A stretch of DNA of 64,000 nt, taken from NCBI GenBank assembly GCA_959603585.1, contig CAUGYD010000003.1:62001-126000 (forward strand), given 5' to 3'. The notes under the pieces were generated by a model. That model was not told the origin of the DNA. It saw only the letters and a list, made by a program, of their open reading frames with translations, and made no database searches. The position numbers and the translations under genes are program-made. Every line of letters begins with the position of its first letter. The stretch's first letter is position 1. Below are positions 17,068 to 26,980 of this stretch, piece after piece. Source of the DNA: Scatosoma sp900555925 (GTDB lineage: Bacteria; Bacillota; Clostridia; Christensenellales; Borkfalkiaceae).

Positions 17068-19509
17068 TTACACTTTTATGATCGAAATATCGTCCACATA
17101 CAACGTCAGCGGCTCGCCGTAGAAATTATCCGTCTTGATACGAATCAAACTTACGTCTTCGGGAAGATTGTTGAGGTTGGGAATGTTCACCACGTTCCAC
17201 CCGGGATTCAAAGGCACGTCCGCCAAATACTGCTCGCTTCTGCCGTTGAAACTATATGCCGCAAACTTCTTCGTTTCGCCCGACGCATTGTATATATTGA
17301 GCGTCAACGTCTTGATTTCCGACCAGTCTCCGCCGTTGATCGCAGATCTGTCCAGACGGATCGAGGGAGAATAAGCACTGCTTTGATCGTCCTTGCCGAG
17401 AAGCATGACCTTGACGGAATTGCCCGACAGGGCGAACCGCGCATCCTCGTTGAGAGATATCGCATCGGTCAGCGTGGAAGCGGCCTGTATGATCGTATCC
17501 AGAGAATCGCAGTTATCCAACAGGCTGTATCCGCCGCAAAGCTGGCGGGTCACCGTCTTGGATGCGCCGTCTATAACGAGCGTAAACGTCAGCGTAAACG
17601 TTTCTCTCAAATCCACTTCTATTTTATACAGATGATTCGTCGGCGTCAGCGTCTCTCCGTTATACTGTACGGAATCGACGTGTTCTCCGACCGCGAAGCT
17701 CACTTCGGCGATATTGTTCCGGAAACGGATTGCGTCGTAAATGACGTCCGCTTCATCCATGCCCATGATGTTCGCCGCGATTTCGTTACGGAAACGATAG
17801 AGCGTGTCCGTGTCCTGTATGAGGACCTGCGTGCCGCTGAACAATTCCTGATAATAAATTTCCAGCGCGCTCTGCGCGTTTAAGCCCTTTTCCTCATATT
17901 TTTTCACGAACATTTCCAGCAATGCGCGATCCTGCATGCCGTCGCGCATGGCGACCAGCCGAAGAGACGCGATGGGACCGTCCACGCCGTACCATTTTCC
18001 GGGATAAGCGATCCAGCCGTCGCCGTTGGAGTTATTCCATACGCTGGCCTGTGTTTCGTATACCTCAGGCCCGTACTCGCCGCGAGTAATGAACGTGCCC
18101 CAATTGAGGTACCCGTCGATATCATATGCCTCTCCCATCCAGCCGAGCAACCGCGCGGATACCGCATAGTCGTCGATATGCGTCGAGGGATAAGGATTGA
18201 CGGGACCCGTACAGGTATACCACCACTGCTCGTGTTCGTTTTTCTCGGCAAATTCGGTATACTCTTCGCGCATGGTCGGCTTATCGTAGCCGTGTACGAC
18301 CATGCATACCGTCAGATTATCGATCGTATATCCGCCGTCGACGATCTGAGGGAAATAAATTTCGTTCATCAGCGTCAGGATCGCGGGAATGTGCAGCAGC
18401 GTATCCGATACCGCGGACAAATAAAAATCGTAGTTCTCCTGCTCGCTGAGCTCTATGCGCATCTCCGCGTCGATCTCGTTGAGAATTTTGCCGTACGCCC
18501 GCGACAAAACCACGCATTTTTCATAGGCGTCGGGCGTATGCGGTTCGTCCATATTCCCCAGCATGTAGAAGATCGCTTTATCGAGATAGTTGGTTCTGTC
18601 CTCTACCGCCGCGCGGATTACCGCTTTCAGATAAGTACGCATGCAGTCCACGTCCCACGGCACGTTATCCGCCCCGTACTGAGTGTCCCGCCATTCATGA
18701 TAAAAACGATAAGTATTGAAGCCGGGCGCGTTATAATATTTGCGCAACAGCTCGACATACCCCTCGGGTCCGTCCTTGGGAGAGAAGGGAAGCAACTCGC
18801 AGTTGATATTGTACTTCAAAAGAAATTCAAAGTATTTCGTCGCCATTTCGTCCGACGTGTCCAGCTCGCCGGCCAGCTGCTCGTTGCGCTTGAAAAGCCC
18901 CCAATAGTTCTTGGTGCCGAGCTGGTCGGGCAGCGTGATGTCCCAAACCGTGACTTTAATATCGACATATTCCACGGTGTTGTTCAACGTCAAAGTTGCC
19001 GTTCCCGTATATACGCCGTCGGGAATCGTCTTGGGCGTATGGATATCCAGATAAAATCCCTGATTGTCGCCCCGCTCGATTTTGTCCTCGCCGTAGTTTT
19101 TGATCGCGTCGAGGGGAATCATGGCGTCGGGAACTTCGCTCCCGATCTCGAATTCTTCCAGACTGTTGGATTTCATTTCGAGCGGCATGTACTTAAAGAC
19201 GGTCACTTCTATATTTTCGCTCTCTATGACCCCCATATCGCTGTATAAATCGGAAATTTCCAAATCATAACTATGGATGTTCCGATTGGCATGCACCTGA
19301 ATTTGCGCACCCTGATATTCGTTCCGCGCCATCTGAATGTCGATCGAACGATCCGTCTTGTCCTCGTATTCGGCGTTCCGCAGAATTTTCGCCTGCGCAT
19401 CCTCCGTCCAGACCTCCGCCACGGATCCCGATGCCGCTTCCTTTCCGCAGCTCGACAAATAACACGTCGTCAGTGCGGCAAACAACAATATTCCGACTAA
19501 TTTTTTCAT
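17068..19509 (-). CDS. DUF4091 (GH123-like) surface lipoprotein
   Basis: 813 residues. The lipoprotein signal peptide ends in LSSC (Cys21). An N-terminal beta-sandwich begins VWTEDAQAKIL, and the catalytic region has GNMDEPHT with Asp321-Glu322, matching the Asp-Glu pair of GH123 hydrolases that use the substrate N-acetyl group. The block WWYTCTGPVNPYPSTHIDDY is nearly identical to the downstream paralogue. A beta module (about 665-810) forms the C-terminus. It is expected to sit on the outer membrane face and release sugars from host or dietary glycans next to the solute-binding protein. The specificity for GalNAc is family inference, not visible. The ATG follows GAGGTAAATCT. Confidence 0.85.
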   Translation of the reverse strand: MKKLVGILLFAALTTCYLSSCGKEAASGSVAEVWTEDAQAKILRNAEYEDKTDRSIDIQMARNEYQGAQIQVHANRNIHSYDLEISDLYSDMGVIESENIEVTVFKYMPLEMKSNSLEEFEIGSEVPDAMIPLDAIKNYGEDKIERGDNQGFYLDIHTPKTIPDGVYTGTATLTLNNTVEYVDIKVTVWDITLPDQLGTKNYWGLFKRNEQLAGELDTSDEMATKYFEFLLKYNINCELLPFSPKDGPEGYVELLRKYYNAPGFNTYRFYHEWRDTQYGADNVPWDVDCMRTYLKAVIRAAVEDRTNYLDKAIFYMLGNMDEPHTPDAYEKCVVLSRAYGKILNEIDAEMRIELSEQENYDFYLSAVSDTLLHIPAILTLMNEIYFPQIVDGGYTIDNLTVCMVVHGYDKPTMREEYTEFAEKNEHEQWWYTCTGPVNPYPSTHIDDYAVSARLLGWMGEAYDIDGYLNWGTFITRGEYGPEVYETQASVWNNSNGDGWIAYPGKWYGVDGPIASLRLVAMRDGMQDRALLEMFVKKYEEKGLNAQSALEIYYQELFSGTQVLIQDTDTLYRFRNEIAANIMGMDEADVIYDAIRFRNNIAEVSFAVGEHVDSVQYNGETLTPTNHLYKIEVDLRETFTLTFTLVIDGASKTVTRQLCGGYSLLDNCDSLDTIIQAASTLTDAISLNEDARFALSGNSVKVMLLGKDDQSSAYSPSIRLDRSAINGGDWSEIKTLTLNIYNASGETKKFAAYSFNGRSEQYLADVPLNPGWNVVNIPNLNNLPEDVSLIRIKTDNFYGEPLTLYVDDISIIKV

Positions 19510-19535
19510 AGATTTACCTCATTTCGGGTATACGA

Positions 19536-19583
19536 AATCTGCTCCGCTCTGTTCCGATCACACGGAAACAAAACAGAGCAGAT
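19536..19583 (-). promoter_or_regulatory. Intercistronic stem-loop downstream of the solute-binding protein gene
   Basis: On the minus strand ATCTGCTCTGTT pairs with AACAGAG(CGG)AGCAGAT around a large loop. No T run follows, so it is not a clear terminator. In ABC operons such stem-loops after the binding-protein gene often stabilise that part of the message or give partial termination. Confidence 0.5.
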
Positions 19584-19675
19584 CGGAAAGTGATTTCTAT
19601 CAAGAATTTGATTGGTGTCCAAGCTGCCTCGATTCCCACCTCGGACAAAAATTATATGAATTCTTATACAGCTCC

Positions 19676-21301
19676 TTAGTTCTTGACGCCGGGAACGAGT
19701 TCCCACTCCGCATCGGTATAGAAGAAGGCTTCCCAAAGCTCTTCCGCGTCCATGTGCATTTCGCTGTCCGGCTTTGCAGCCAAAATCGTCTCGATCGCGG
19801 TTCCGTCGGAAAGGTGGTGTCCCGACAAGCCGCCGCGGTAGAAGGGAGCGGACAGGCGCAGATCGTCGCCGCAGTAAATGAAGTCGTTCAAAAGACCTAC
19901 GATGTCCGATTCAAATTTCGTGAGCTCCGCGCCGCTGTAATCGTATTTGAAAGGAAGGAATCCGCCGATGACGTTTTCTTTATAGATCATCAGCGCTTCG
20001 TCCGACGCCATAAACGTCAGGAACTTGAACACGTTGGTTCTCGCGTTGGTATACGCCGGAGCATACGCCAAATGACTGAGCGGCATGGCGGACATGCATT
20101 TTCTCGCCTCTGCTATGCGCGCGATGTCGTTATCGGTGACGTTCGCGATCTCGGCAGGTTTTTCGGCGGGAAGTCCCGCGTCCACGTAATCCACGACCGC
20201 GGACAGAATACGGTCCGCCTCCTCAGGATCGTCCGTGGGAATGGACTTATCGGGCAGCACCTCGACGATGGAACTGATTACGGGCGATTTCATCATGCCT
20301 ATTTCGCTTGCGCCCTCGTGACCGCTTTCGCTCTCCAACCAATCGCCGTTGGGGAACATGGCGATTTTATTGGAAGTGATCATATACTGTTCCTGCAAAT
20401 CGCGGAAATCGTTATTGCCGACGGCATAACATCTGTCATAATTGAACAGCCCCGCATCGGTATCGAGCAATTTATCCATGACTTCCAATGCTTCGAGCCT
20501 GCCCTGCTGGCGGAAAATTTCTTTGGAACCTTCCACATAGGCATCCAAACTTTCGTCATATGCGCGGGTGCGATAGAAATTCTCGTAATTTTCCACGCCT
20601 TCGTACTGCGCCCACCAAACGGCGAACATGGCGTTGCTGAAATATTCGATCTGCCCGGGGAAAGCAAACGCTTCGCCGCCCTTGGACTTAATATCCACGG
20701 CCAAATCGTATAATTCGTCCGTCGTATTGGGCATCTTTTCCTCGTAATTTTCTCCATAGAGCAGCTTGAACACGTCCACATTATAAGTCATGCCCATGAA
20801 ACCCGTCGCCCAAGGCACCGCCCAATAAGAAGGTTCGTCTTCCGTCCCGAGATTTTCATACTTGCGTACCGAATCGACCATCTTCTCCCCGAAAGTAATG
20901 TCCTCGCCGTACACTTTCATGCCGTACAGCTCGGTCATGTCGAGAATACCGTCGGGATAATCCGACCATCTCCCCGTATACTGGGATTTGATTCCCTGTA
21001 CGCCGCTCAGGTCGAAGAACAAATCGGTGTCCATGTCCGAATTGGGTCCCTTATTCATATCGTTAGAGGGCTTGGCGACGTTGTCCGTACGGGTGACCTC
21101 CGTATTGATCCCCGTTTCCTTCTCAAACGCCTCGGCGATGGCAAAGAGCCAATCGGTTCCGTAACCGCGGTTGAGAATGGTAATGTAGAGATTTTCCGTA
21201 TCCTCTATCGTAGGATCGATCTTTTCTTTCTTCTGACAGGCGCCGCAGCTCAAAGAAGCGACGGCGAGCAATAAAGCGCAGGCTGTTTTCTTGAAATGCA
21301 T
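19676..21301 (-). CDS. ABC transporter sugar-binding lipoprotein
   Basis: 541 residues, the usual size of large (family 1) carbohydrate solute-binding proteins. A lipoprotein signal (MHFKKTACALLLAVASLSCG) leaves Cys19 or Cys22 as the lipid anchor. The mature protein has the two-lobed binding-protein features YWAVPWATGFMGMTYN, FAFPGQIEYFSNAMF and KIAMFPNGDWLE. It should capture an oligosaccharide at the surface for the two permeases encoded immediately upstream. No ATPase gene is present in the locus, so a shared MsmK/UgpC-type ATPase elsewhere is expected. Ribosome binding site AGGAAG. Confidence 0.9.
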   Translation of the reverse strand: MHFKKTACALLLAVASLSCGACQKKEKIDPTIEDTENLYITILNRGYGTDWLFAIAEAFEKETGINTEVTRTDNVAKPSNDMNKGPNSDMDTDLFFDLSGVQGIKSQYTGRWSDYPDGILDMTELYGMKVYGEDITFGEKMVDSVRKYENLGTEDEPSYWAVPWATGFMGMTYNVDVFKLLYGENYEEKMPNTTDELYDLAVDIKSKGGEAFAFPGQIEYFSNAMFAVWWAQYEGVENYENFYRTRAYDESLDAYVEGSKEIFRQQGRLEALEVMDKLLDTDAGLFNYDRCYAVGNNDFRDLQEQYMITSNKIAMFPNGDWLESESGHEGASEIGMMKSPVISSIVEVLPDKSIPTDDPEEADRILSAVVDYVDAGLPAEKPAEIANVTDNDIARIAEARKCMSAMPLSHLAYAPAYTNARTNVFKFLTFMASDEALMIYKENVIGGFLPFKYDYSGAELTKFESDIVGLLNDFIYCGDDLRLSAPFYRGGLSGHHLSDGTAIETILAAKPDSEMHMDAEELWEAFFYTDAEWELVPGVKN

Positions 21302-21362
21302 ATAATTCTACTTCCTTTTTTGTTTTTATTTTTTTATCCAAAGAATTTTTCGGTTTCCCGCG

Positions 21363-22289
21363 TTATCCCTTCAATCCGCCTATCGTCAGATTCTGTACCA
21401 AAGACTTATTGAAGATGAGGAAAAGCGTGACGGCCGGTATCGCCGAAATAAAAATGGCGGCAAAATAGACGGGAGGGCCGGCATAGGTACGGCTCGCCTC
21501 GAAGAGGTACAGACCGCTCGACAGGGTGGGATAGCTCTCCATATACACCAGCATGGTGGAATAATCGTTCCAATTTCCGATAAATCCGACGATAAAATAT
21601 ACGACGACGATGGGCATCGCCATGGGCAGATTGATTTTCACCAAAATATCCCACGCCCGAGCCCCGTCCATGCGGGCCGCCTCGTCATAGGTCTTGGACA
21701 TATTGACGAGATAGGAATGCGTGATGAGAAACTGCATTCCGCCCGCCGTCATTTTGGTCAACAAAAAGAAGGGCGAATCGATGAGTCCCAATCCCTCGAT
21801 GATGCGATAACCGGCTGCTCCCGTGCCGTACAAGGGCATCATCATCTGCAAAAGGATAAAGGCGTAAATGGCTTTGGTGAATTTATAATGATTGAATCGC
21901 GCCACCGCATACGCCAGCAAGAAGTTGACCGCAACCCCTAAAAAGGTGGAGCCGACGGAATACCAAATGGAATTCCACATCATGCCGAAATATCCGATTT
22001 GTTCGCCGTTGGGCAGCTCGGCATTGACCTTTCTGAAAGCGTCTATATAATTTCCGAAATTGAAATCCTTGGGAAAAATAGAACGTTTGTTGTTGGCATA
22101 ACCGTTTTCGCCACGGAATTCCGTAACCGACACCATGAGACCCCAGACAATCATAAACAGCAGGGACAGCGCCCAGATGAGCAAAATCGCCGCCACGATG
22201 TGCGTAAATACCGTGTGAGAAGTGAAATACTTTTTTATGCGGCGTCCGAGTGACGGACGTTCAAATTTTACGGATGTATCAGTATTCAA
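21363..22289 (-). CDS. Carbohydrate ABC transporter permease, MalG/UgpE type
   Basis: 308 residues with six transmembrane segments and the EAA loop (YDEAARMDGARAWDILVKIN, about residues 205-225) that docks the ATPase. The family imports oligosaccharides. The first codon appears to be TTG, overlapping the end of the upstream permease gene by 11 bases. No better ATG exists before the first helix, so the precise start is uncertain. Pairs with the UgpA-type permease next to it. Confidence 0.9.
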   Translation of the reverse strand: MNTDTSVKFERPSLGRRIKKYFTSHTVFTHIVAAILLIWALSLLFMIVWGLMVSVTEFRGENGYANNKRSIFPKDFNFGNYIDAFRKVNAELPNGEQIGYFGMMWNSIWYSVGSTFLGVAVNFLLAYAVARFNHYKFTKAIYAFILLQMMMPLYGTGAAGYRIIEGLGLIDSPFFLLTKMTAGGMQFLITHSYLVNMSKTYDEAARMDGARAWDILVKINLPMAMPIVVVYFIVGFIGNWNDYSTMLVYMESYPTLSSGLYLFEASRTYAGPPVYFAAIFISAIPAVTLFLIFNKSLVQNLTIGGLKG

Positions 22290-23196
22290 TTTCCTGCCCC
22301 CACTTATTCATAATGAACCGCCCCACAAACACTACGGGAACCGTGAGCAACATCATGATGAGTCCCGCCGCGTTGGAAATATGGAACATCGATTCTTCCT
22401 GATTCAGCAAAATGCGGTACATCCAATAGGAAATTGTCGTAGTGCCCGCGTTGCCCTGTGTGAATACGAGGACGGAGCCCGTCGCGCCGAAAAAGCCGAT
22501 GAGGCTGAGCGTCACCATGGTGACGAACGTCGGCCATATGAGCGGAAGCACGACCAAAACGAATTCTTTGAGTTCTCCGAGCCCCAACAGTTTGTTGTAT
22601 TCGACGAGTTCGGTGGGAATGCGGTTTACGGCGCCCAGCCACAAAATCAGGCTGCCGCCCAACCCCATCCACACGTCGAAAAACATAATGGTGCCGAGTG
22701 CCGTGCTCTCGTCGGTAAATAAAGACGCGCTTTTCATCGGTAAGCCGAACGCCTCCAAAATACCGCCCAAAATCCCCTGACTTTGCACGAACTGATTGAA
22801 CAGCCGCGCCATCATGATACCGCTTATCGCGCCGGGCAGGTATAAAACAATCCGAATGAAATTATTCAGGAATACCTTTTTATACAGCACGTACGCCGTG
22901 ATGATGGGGATAGGTATGGTAAAGAAGGAAACCAAAAAGAATTTTGTGGTATTCAGAAGCGCCAATGAAAGATTGGCGTCCTTCGCCGTGGTGAACAGCT
23001 CCCACGCCGCCGTAAAATTCTGGAGCGTAAACTCCTTGGTGTCGTAGGAGGTGAACATCATGATGAAAGCCTGAACGTTTGTGCCGAACCAAAAGATAAG
23101 CGTATTCAGGAGCCAGGGAAGTATCAGCAGAAATACAAAGAGTATTTCTGCCCACTTCGCCTTTTTCTTTTGTGATTTCAAGATCGATTTCGTCAT
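22279..23196 (-). CDS. Carbohydrate ABC transporter permease, MalF/UgpA type
   Basis: 305 residues; six membrane segments from about residue 18, with a short cytoplasmic N-terminus rich in Lys. The EAA-like loop is PTELVEYNKLLGLGELKEFV (about 213-232). The C-terminal WGQEIEY ending overlaps the next permease gene. It forms the heterodimeric channel with that gene product. It follows the giant surface-protein gene by 22 bases in the same transcript. Confidence 0.9.
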   Translation of the reverse strand: MTKSILKSQKKKAKWAEILFVFLLILPWLLNTLIFWFGTNVQAFIMMFTSYDTKEFTLQNFTAAWELFTTAKDANLSLALLNTTKFFLVSFFTIPIPIITAYVLYKKVFLNNFIRIVLYLPGAISGIMMARLFNQFVQSQGILGGILEAFGLPMKSASLFTDESTALGTIMFFDVWMGLGGSLILWLGAVNRIPTELVEYNKLLGLGELKEFVLVVLPLIWPTFVTMVTLSLIGFFGATGSVLVFTQGNAGTTTISYWMYRILLNQEESMFHISNAAGLIMMLLTVPVVFVGRFIMNKWGQEIEY

Positions 23197-23218
23197 TCTT
23201 ATACCTTATTTTCCCGAA

Positions 23219-26200
23219 TTACTTTCTTTTACGGACGCGGAGAGTCAACAGACACGCGCCGACCGACAGGACGATCGCCCCCATTCCCAAAACTCCGCTT
23301 ATCGCGCTTCCGCAGCCGGCTTTTGTACCGGAGGCAGAATCTGTCTCGGAACCGGAATCCGTCGGGACAGAGGTATCCTGCTTCTTTTCAAATTCGGCGG
23401 CAACCGTCTGATCCGCGAAAATATTTTCGATGACATAGGTACCGTCCGCTTTTACCGCCACGGCCTGACCGTTCACGGTGAGAGATTTCAGCACATATCC
23501 TTCGTCGGGCTTGACGGTGACGGTTATGCTCCCGCCCGCCGAAACCGTATCCGCGCTGAGTTCTATCGTTCCGCCCGAAGCCGCATTCGCCGTAACGGTA
23601 TACGTCTCGTCTTCAAACTCGGCGGACAATTCGACGTCCGCCGTAACGCCGTCGAGCACAAGCGTATATTTTCCGCCTTCGAGCGTCAGGCTATCCGTCA
23701 TATCCGTTTCGCCGACTTTGACGGAAACGAGCTTCTTGCCCGCCGCGGGCGTTATGATCACGGTCACGCTCCCGCGATAGGGAATTTTGCCGTCCGTCGC
23801 GCCGACCGCTTCATAGGTCGCTCCGTCGCCGTTCGGAAGAACGAGACCGACGGTTTTCTCTTCGGTCGTCGCGGAGAATTCGCCCTGCATCGTCGGCTTC
23901 GTCGTATCGACGGGTACCGTGAGTTTATAGCCTCCCACGGTCTCCGTGAGTTTATCCGCACCGTATACCGTGCCGTTCCACGTCACGGAGGTGAGAACAT
24001 AGCCGGCCTCGACGGGAATGAGGAGCTCATATTCGGTCGCGCCCTCGTTCAATACCACCTGAGACTGCGCGGGCAAATTCACGTGCTCGGTGTCGTTGAC
24101 GATATTCAGGCGGGTACGGGTTGTGGTAAATACCACGGAACCCACGGGATCTTTTGTACGCATGCCGATGACGTTGGTTCCGTTGAACGGGTTCACGTGA
24201 TCGTCGAGCAGGCCGAGGACTTCCTCTCCGTCGATTTTCAGATAGACGTAAGCGCCTACCTTTTCGCCGTTCAGGAATGCGTCCCTGATACCCATTTCGA
24301 TCAGATACGGCTCTTCGCGCGGCGTCATTACGTCGTAAAGCGGACCGTCCGAACTCCAATCGCCCAAACGATACATCATCGTCTTTCCCTGCGGATATTT
24401 ATCTCCGTCGGGATTCGCGGGATCGACAGGCGTTCCCGTGAGCTTGCCGCTCACGCCGATTTCTATCTGATACCCGGTGGTTTCGTCGAATTTATCCTCG
24501 TCCCATACATGGTTGTTATTCGGCTTGCCGAGGAAGAAATACAACTGAATGGCCTGCTGCAAATTCGGATCTACATAGGCGTACAAACGCATCGCCACGT
24601 TGTTGTTCTTTTTCAGATCTCCGACCGGCGTATAAGCGTTGGTCACTCCGTCCCCCGTATTGAAATCGATTTCCGCCCGACCCGTCGCTTCGTACCAATC
24701 GACAAAAGTCATATCCTCGTCCGCCGCGGTCGTAAACACCACATCCTCTTTGGTCGTACGAATGTCGCATTCGGTGCGGCTCGTGATTCCCCATGCGTCG
24801 TGGAAAGAAGAGCCTTTACCGCCTACCGCGACCGATTTGCCCGTCGGCAGATCTTCGGTATAATATCCCTTCAAAACCACTTCTCCGTTCACCGAAGCAT
24901 AGACCAATGTGTGCGTCCTTTCGCCTTCGGAGCCATAATTCACCGCGCCGAATTCGAGGTCGAATCCGTCTTCGCTCATGATTTCGGCATATAAGTCGGA
25001 ATAGGTCGCCCAGCTCAGACGAGCCAGCGGATTATCCGAATTGGAACCGTTGTTTCCGTCCGTGGCGATCGCCATGCCGGGTACCATAGTCCTGTCCAGT
25101 CCCAAGGCGGGATCCTTATAGCCGTCCAGAGCGTCTATCGTCAGGAAAAATCCGTTCATGGTCCCCATGGACTCGACGGTAGAATTATACCAATCCCCCG
25201 TATTCGTCATGAAAATACCCACTTTATAGACGTCGTACTTTTCCAGATTCATGGTAACGTGCATTTTGACGCCCGCGTTTTGGTTGGAGGGAAGGTCTCC
25301 CAGCTTGCCCGAGTAATGGGGTTTGAATATGGAACCGGAAAGTTCCGCCAAGTCCACTATCGTGCACTCCTCGCTTGCCGCGCTCTGCCACTCATTCCAA
25401 GTATCGCAGTCATACAGTCTCGAATATCCCGTACTCATGACCGCTGAGGCCTTGCCCTTGGGCTGCTGCCCGTTTGCGTAATCCTGACCGCCTTCATCAA
25501 AATTGTGGTGGAAGAAAGCGTTCAGGACGGTCTGACCGTTGATTTTGACGTAAATATACGCTCTGTCTCCACCGTTGACTTCCACCGTTCCGAATTCGAG
25601 ATCGAATCCGTTCTCGTCATAAATGGCAGATTTCAGATCCCAATCCAGATCGACAGCGAAAGACTCCATGCCGTAGTGATTGATATCTGCGTCTTCGTTG
25701 GGAGAGGCCGCTGCCCATGCAGCATCCTTCGCCGCCTGATCCCAGAACATGACGTCCAAAGAATTGGTTCCGCCCCAGCCAATAAGGCCTTTGAAACCGC
25801 TGGACGTATGTCTGCCGATACCGATGCCGTATTTTTCATCGAACGTCAGCATATAGCCGTTGTTTTCGGTGGCGGGATCCCAATAGAAATTCTCCGTCTT
25901 AGACATGAAAATTCCGAGACTCAGCACCGAACTGCCGTTCGCGTCGATCACGACGTGCGTTTTGAGTGCGCCGTCGAAATTTTCCTCGTCATCGAAACTC
26001 GCGAGGTAATTAAACGACGTATTCATTCTTTCCTGAGGATCGACGACGTGCGTTCCCATCAAATCCTGAATTCCGTAGGACTTGACGGAAGCTATCGTTT
26101 CCTTCCAATAATCGCTGTCCGCCAGCCGCACGTTCTTGTTCGGGTAACTGTAACTAAGCTTGCCATCGTCATCCACATTGACAACTCTTTCTGTGGAAAG

Positions 26201-26980
26201 AACCCCGACGGCCGTCCCCGCGGGCTTCATGTCCGCATAATTATTGAGCGGAGTATAGTTCTCGTTATTATATTCGCCCGTATAGTTTGATTCCAAAACG
26301 AGCTTCTCGTTAATTTTGACATAGATATACGCCTTCGTTCCGTCCTCTATTTCTTTGGTGCCAAATTCGAGGTCGAAGCCGTCCGGGGAATAAATTTCGC
26401 CGTACAGGTCGTAGTCGAGAGCGGACGCATACGATTCTTCTCCGTAGAAATCGAACGTCCACTCCTCGCCCTTACCGTCCAAGTCCAAAACGGCCTTTTT
26501 GGAGTCCTCGTCCCAGAACATAACGTCCAGCGCGTTGGTTCCGCTCCAACCGATAGTACTGAGTAATCCGCTGGTCACATTCTTACTGATGGCGAGACCA
26601 TAATTCTGATCGAACGTCAATAAATAACCGTTCTTTCCGCCGTCCGAATAAAAGGCTCCCGTATCGTTCATGAAAATACCGAAGCTCAAAACAGACTTCG
26701 TTTCCGACGATTCGGGGCTGTCGATGAGAACGTGCGTTTTGAACGCGGCGTCAAACTTATCTTCGTCCTTAAAATTGCCGCCCATCCAGTTTCCGTTCCC
26801 TTGTTTCCAGGCCGTCTCGGTATACTTTTCTCCGTTCAAGTCCGTCAACCCGTAAACGTTTATCCCTTCCGACGGATCCGCGGCACGGGCGGGGACGGAC
26901 AATGCCAGACTTCCCGCGGCGGAAAATCCCGCCACTCCTAGCGCTAAAAGCGCCGTTAACAGTTTCCTTTTTACCTTCAT
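23219..26980 (-). CDS. Giant repetitive surface protein with C-terminal membrane anchor
   Basis: 1253 residues. A secretory signal peptide (cleavage after about SVPARA, residue 33) is followed by four related modules of roughly 200-250 residues (about 38-290, 295-545, 550-765, 770-960). Modules 1-3 share DGFDLEFG-like and GIFM-x-x-T-x-x-(F/W)Y motifs. Several InlB/big-repeat-like beta domains (about 975-1200) come next, e.g. AEFEDETYTVTANAASGGTI. A Ser/Thr/Asp linker then reaches AGCGSAISG, a hydrophobic helix and RVRKRK. There is no LPxTG motif. Probably a glycan-binding surface protein that feeds the transporter. First gene of the operon, with strong GGGAGGA and the conserved upstream regulatory motif. 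Confidence 0.8.
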   Translation of the reverse strand: MKVKRKLLTALLALGVAGFSAAGSLALSVPARAADPSEGINVYGLTDLNGEKYTETAWKQGNGNWMGGNFKDEDKFDAAFKTHVLIDSPESSETKSVLSFGIFMNDTGAFYSDGGKNGYLLTFDQNYGLAISKNVTSGLLSTIGWSGTNALDVMFWDEDSKKAVLDLDGKGEEWTFDFYGEESYASALDYDLYGEIYSPDGFDLEFGTKEIEDGTKAYIYVKINEKLVLESNYTGEYNNENYTPLNNYADMKPAGTAVGVLSTERVVNVDDDGKLSYSYPNKNVRLADSDYWKETIASVKSYGIQDLMGTHVVDPQERMNTSFNYLASFDDEENFDGALKTHVVIDANGSSVLSLGIFMSKTENFYWDPATENNGYMLTFDEKYGIGIGRHTSSGFKGLIGWGGTNSLDVMFWDQAAKDAAWAAASPNEDADINHYGMESFAVDLDWDLKSAIYDENGFDLEFGTVEVNGGDRAYIYVKINGQTVLNAFFHHNFDEGGQDYANGQQPKGKASAVMSTGYSRLYDCDTWNEWQSAASEECTIVDLAELSGSIFKPHYSGKLGDLPSNQNAGVKMHVTMNLEKYDVYKVGIFMTNTGDWYNSTVESMGTMNGFFLTIDALDGYKDPALGLDRTMVPGMAIATDGNNGSNSDNPLARLSWATYSDLYAEIMSEDGFDLEFGAVNYGSEGERTHTLVYASVNGEVVLKGYYTEDLPTGKSVAVGGKGSSFHDAWGITSRTECDIRTTKEDVVFTTAADEDMTFVDWYEATGRAEIDFNTGDGVTNAYTPVGDLKKNNNVAMRLYAYVDPNLQQAIQLYFFLGKPNNNHVWDEDKFDETTGYQIEIGVSGKLTGTPVDPANPDGDKYPQGKTMMYRLGDWSSDGPLYDVMTPREEPYLIEMGIRDAFLNGEKVGAYVYLKIDGEEVLGLLDDHVNPFNGTNVIGMRTKDPVGSVVFTTTRTRLNIVNDTEHVNLPAQSQVVLNEGATEYELLIPVEAGYVLTSVTWNGTVYGADKLTETVGGYKLTVPVDTTKPTMQGEFSATTEEKTVGLVLPNGDGATYEAVGATDGKIPYRGSVTVIITPAAGKKLVSVKVGETDMTDSLTLEGGKYTLVLDGVTADVELSAEFEDETYTVTANAASGGTIELSADTVSAGGSITVTVKPDEGYVLKSLTVNGQAVAVKADGTYVIENIFADQTVAAEFEKKQDTSVPTDSGSETDSASGTKAGCGSAISGVLGMGAIVLSVGACLLTLRVRKRK

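Noticed and set aside
23081..24994. 637-codon plus-strand ORF opposite the giant surface protein gene
   Set aside because: Arg/His-rich mirror of a coding strand with strong codon bias; no ribosome binding site, no domain; the minus-strand gene has signal peptide, repeats and anchor.
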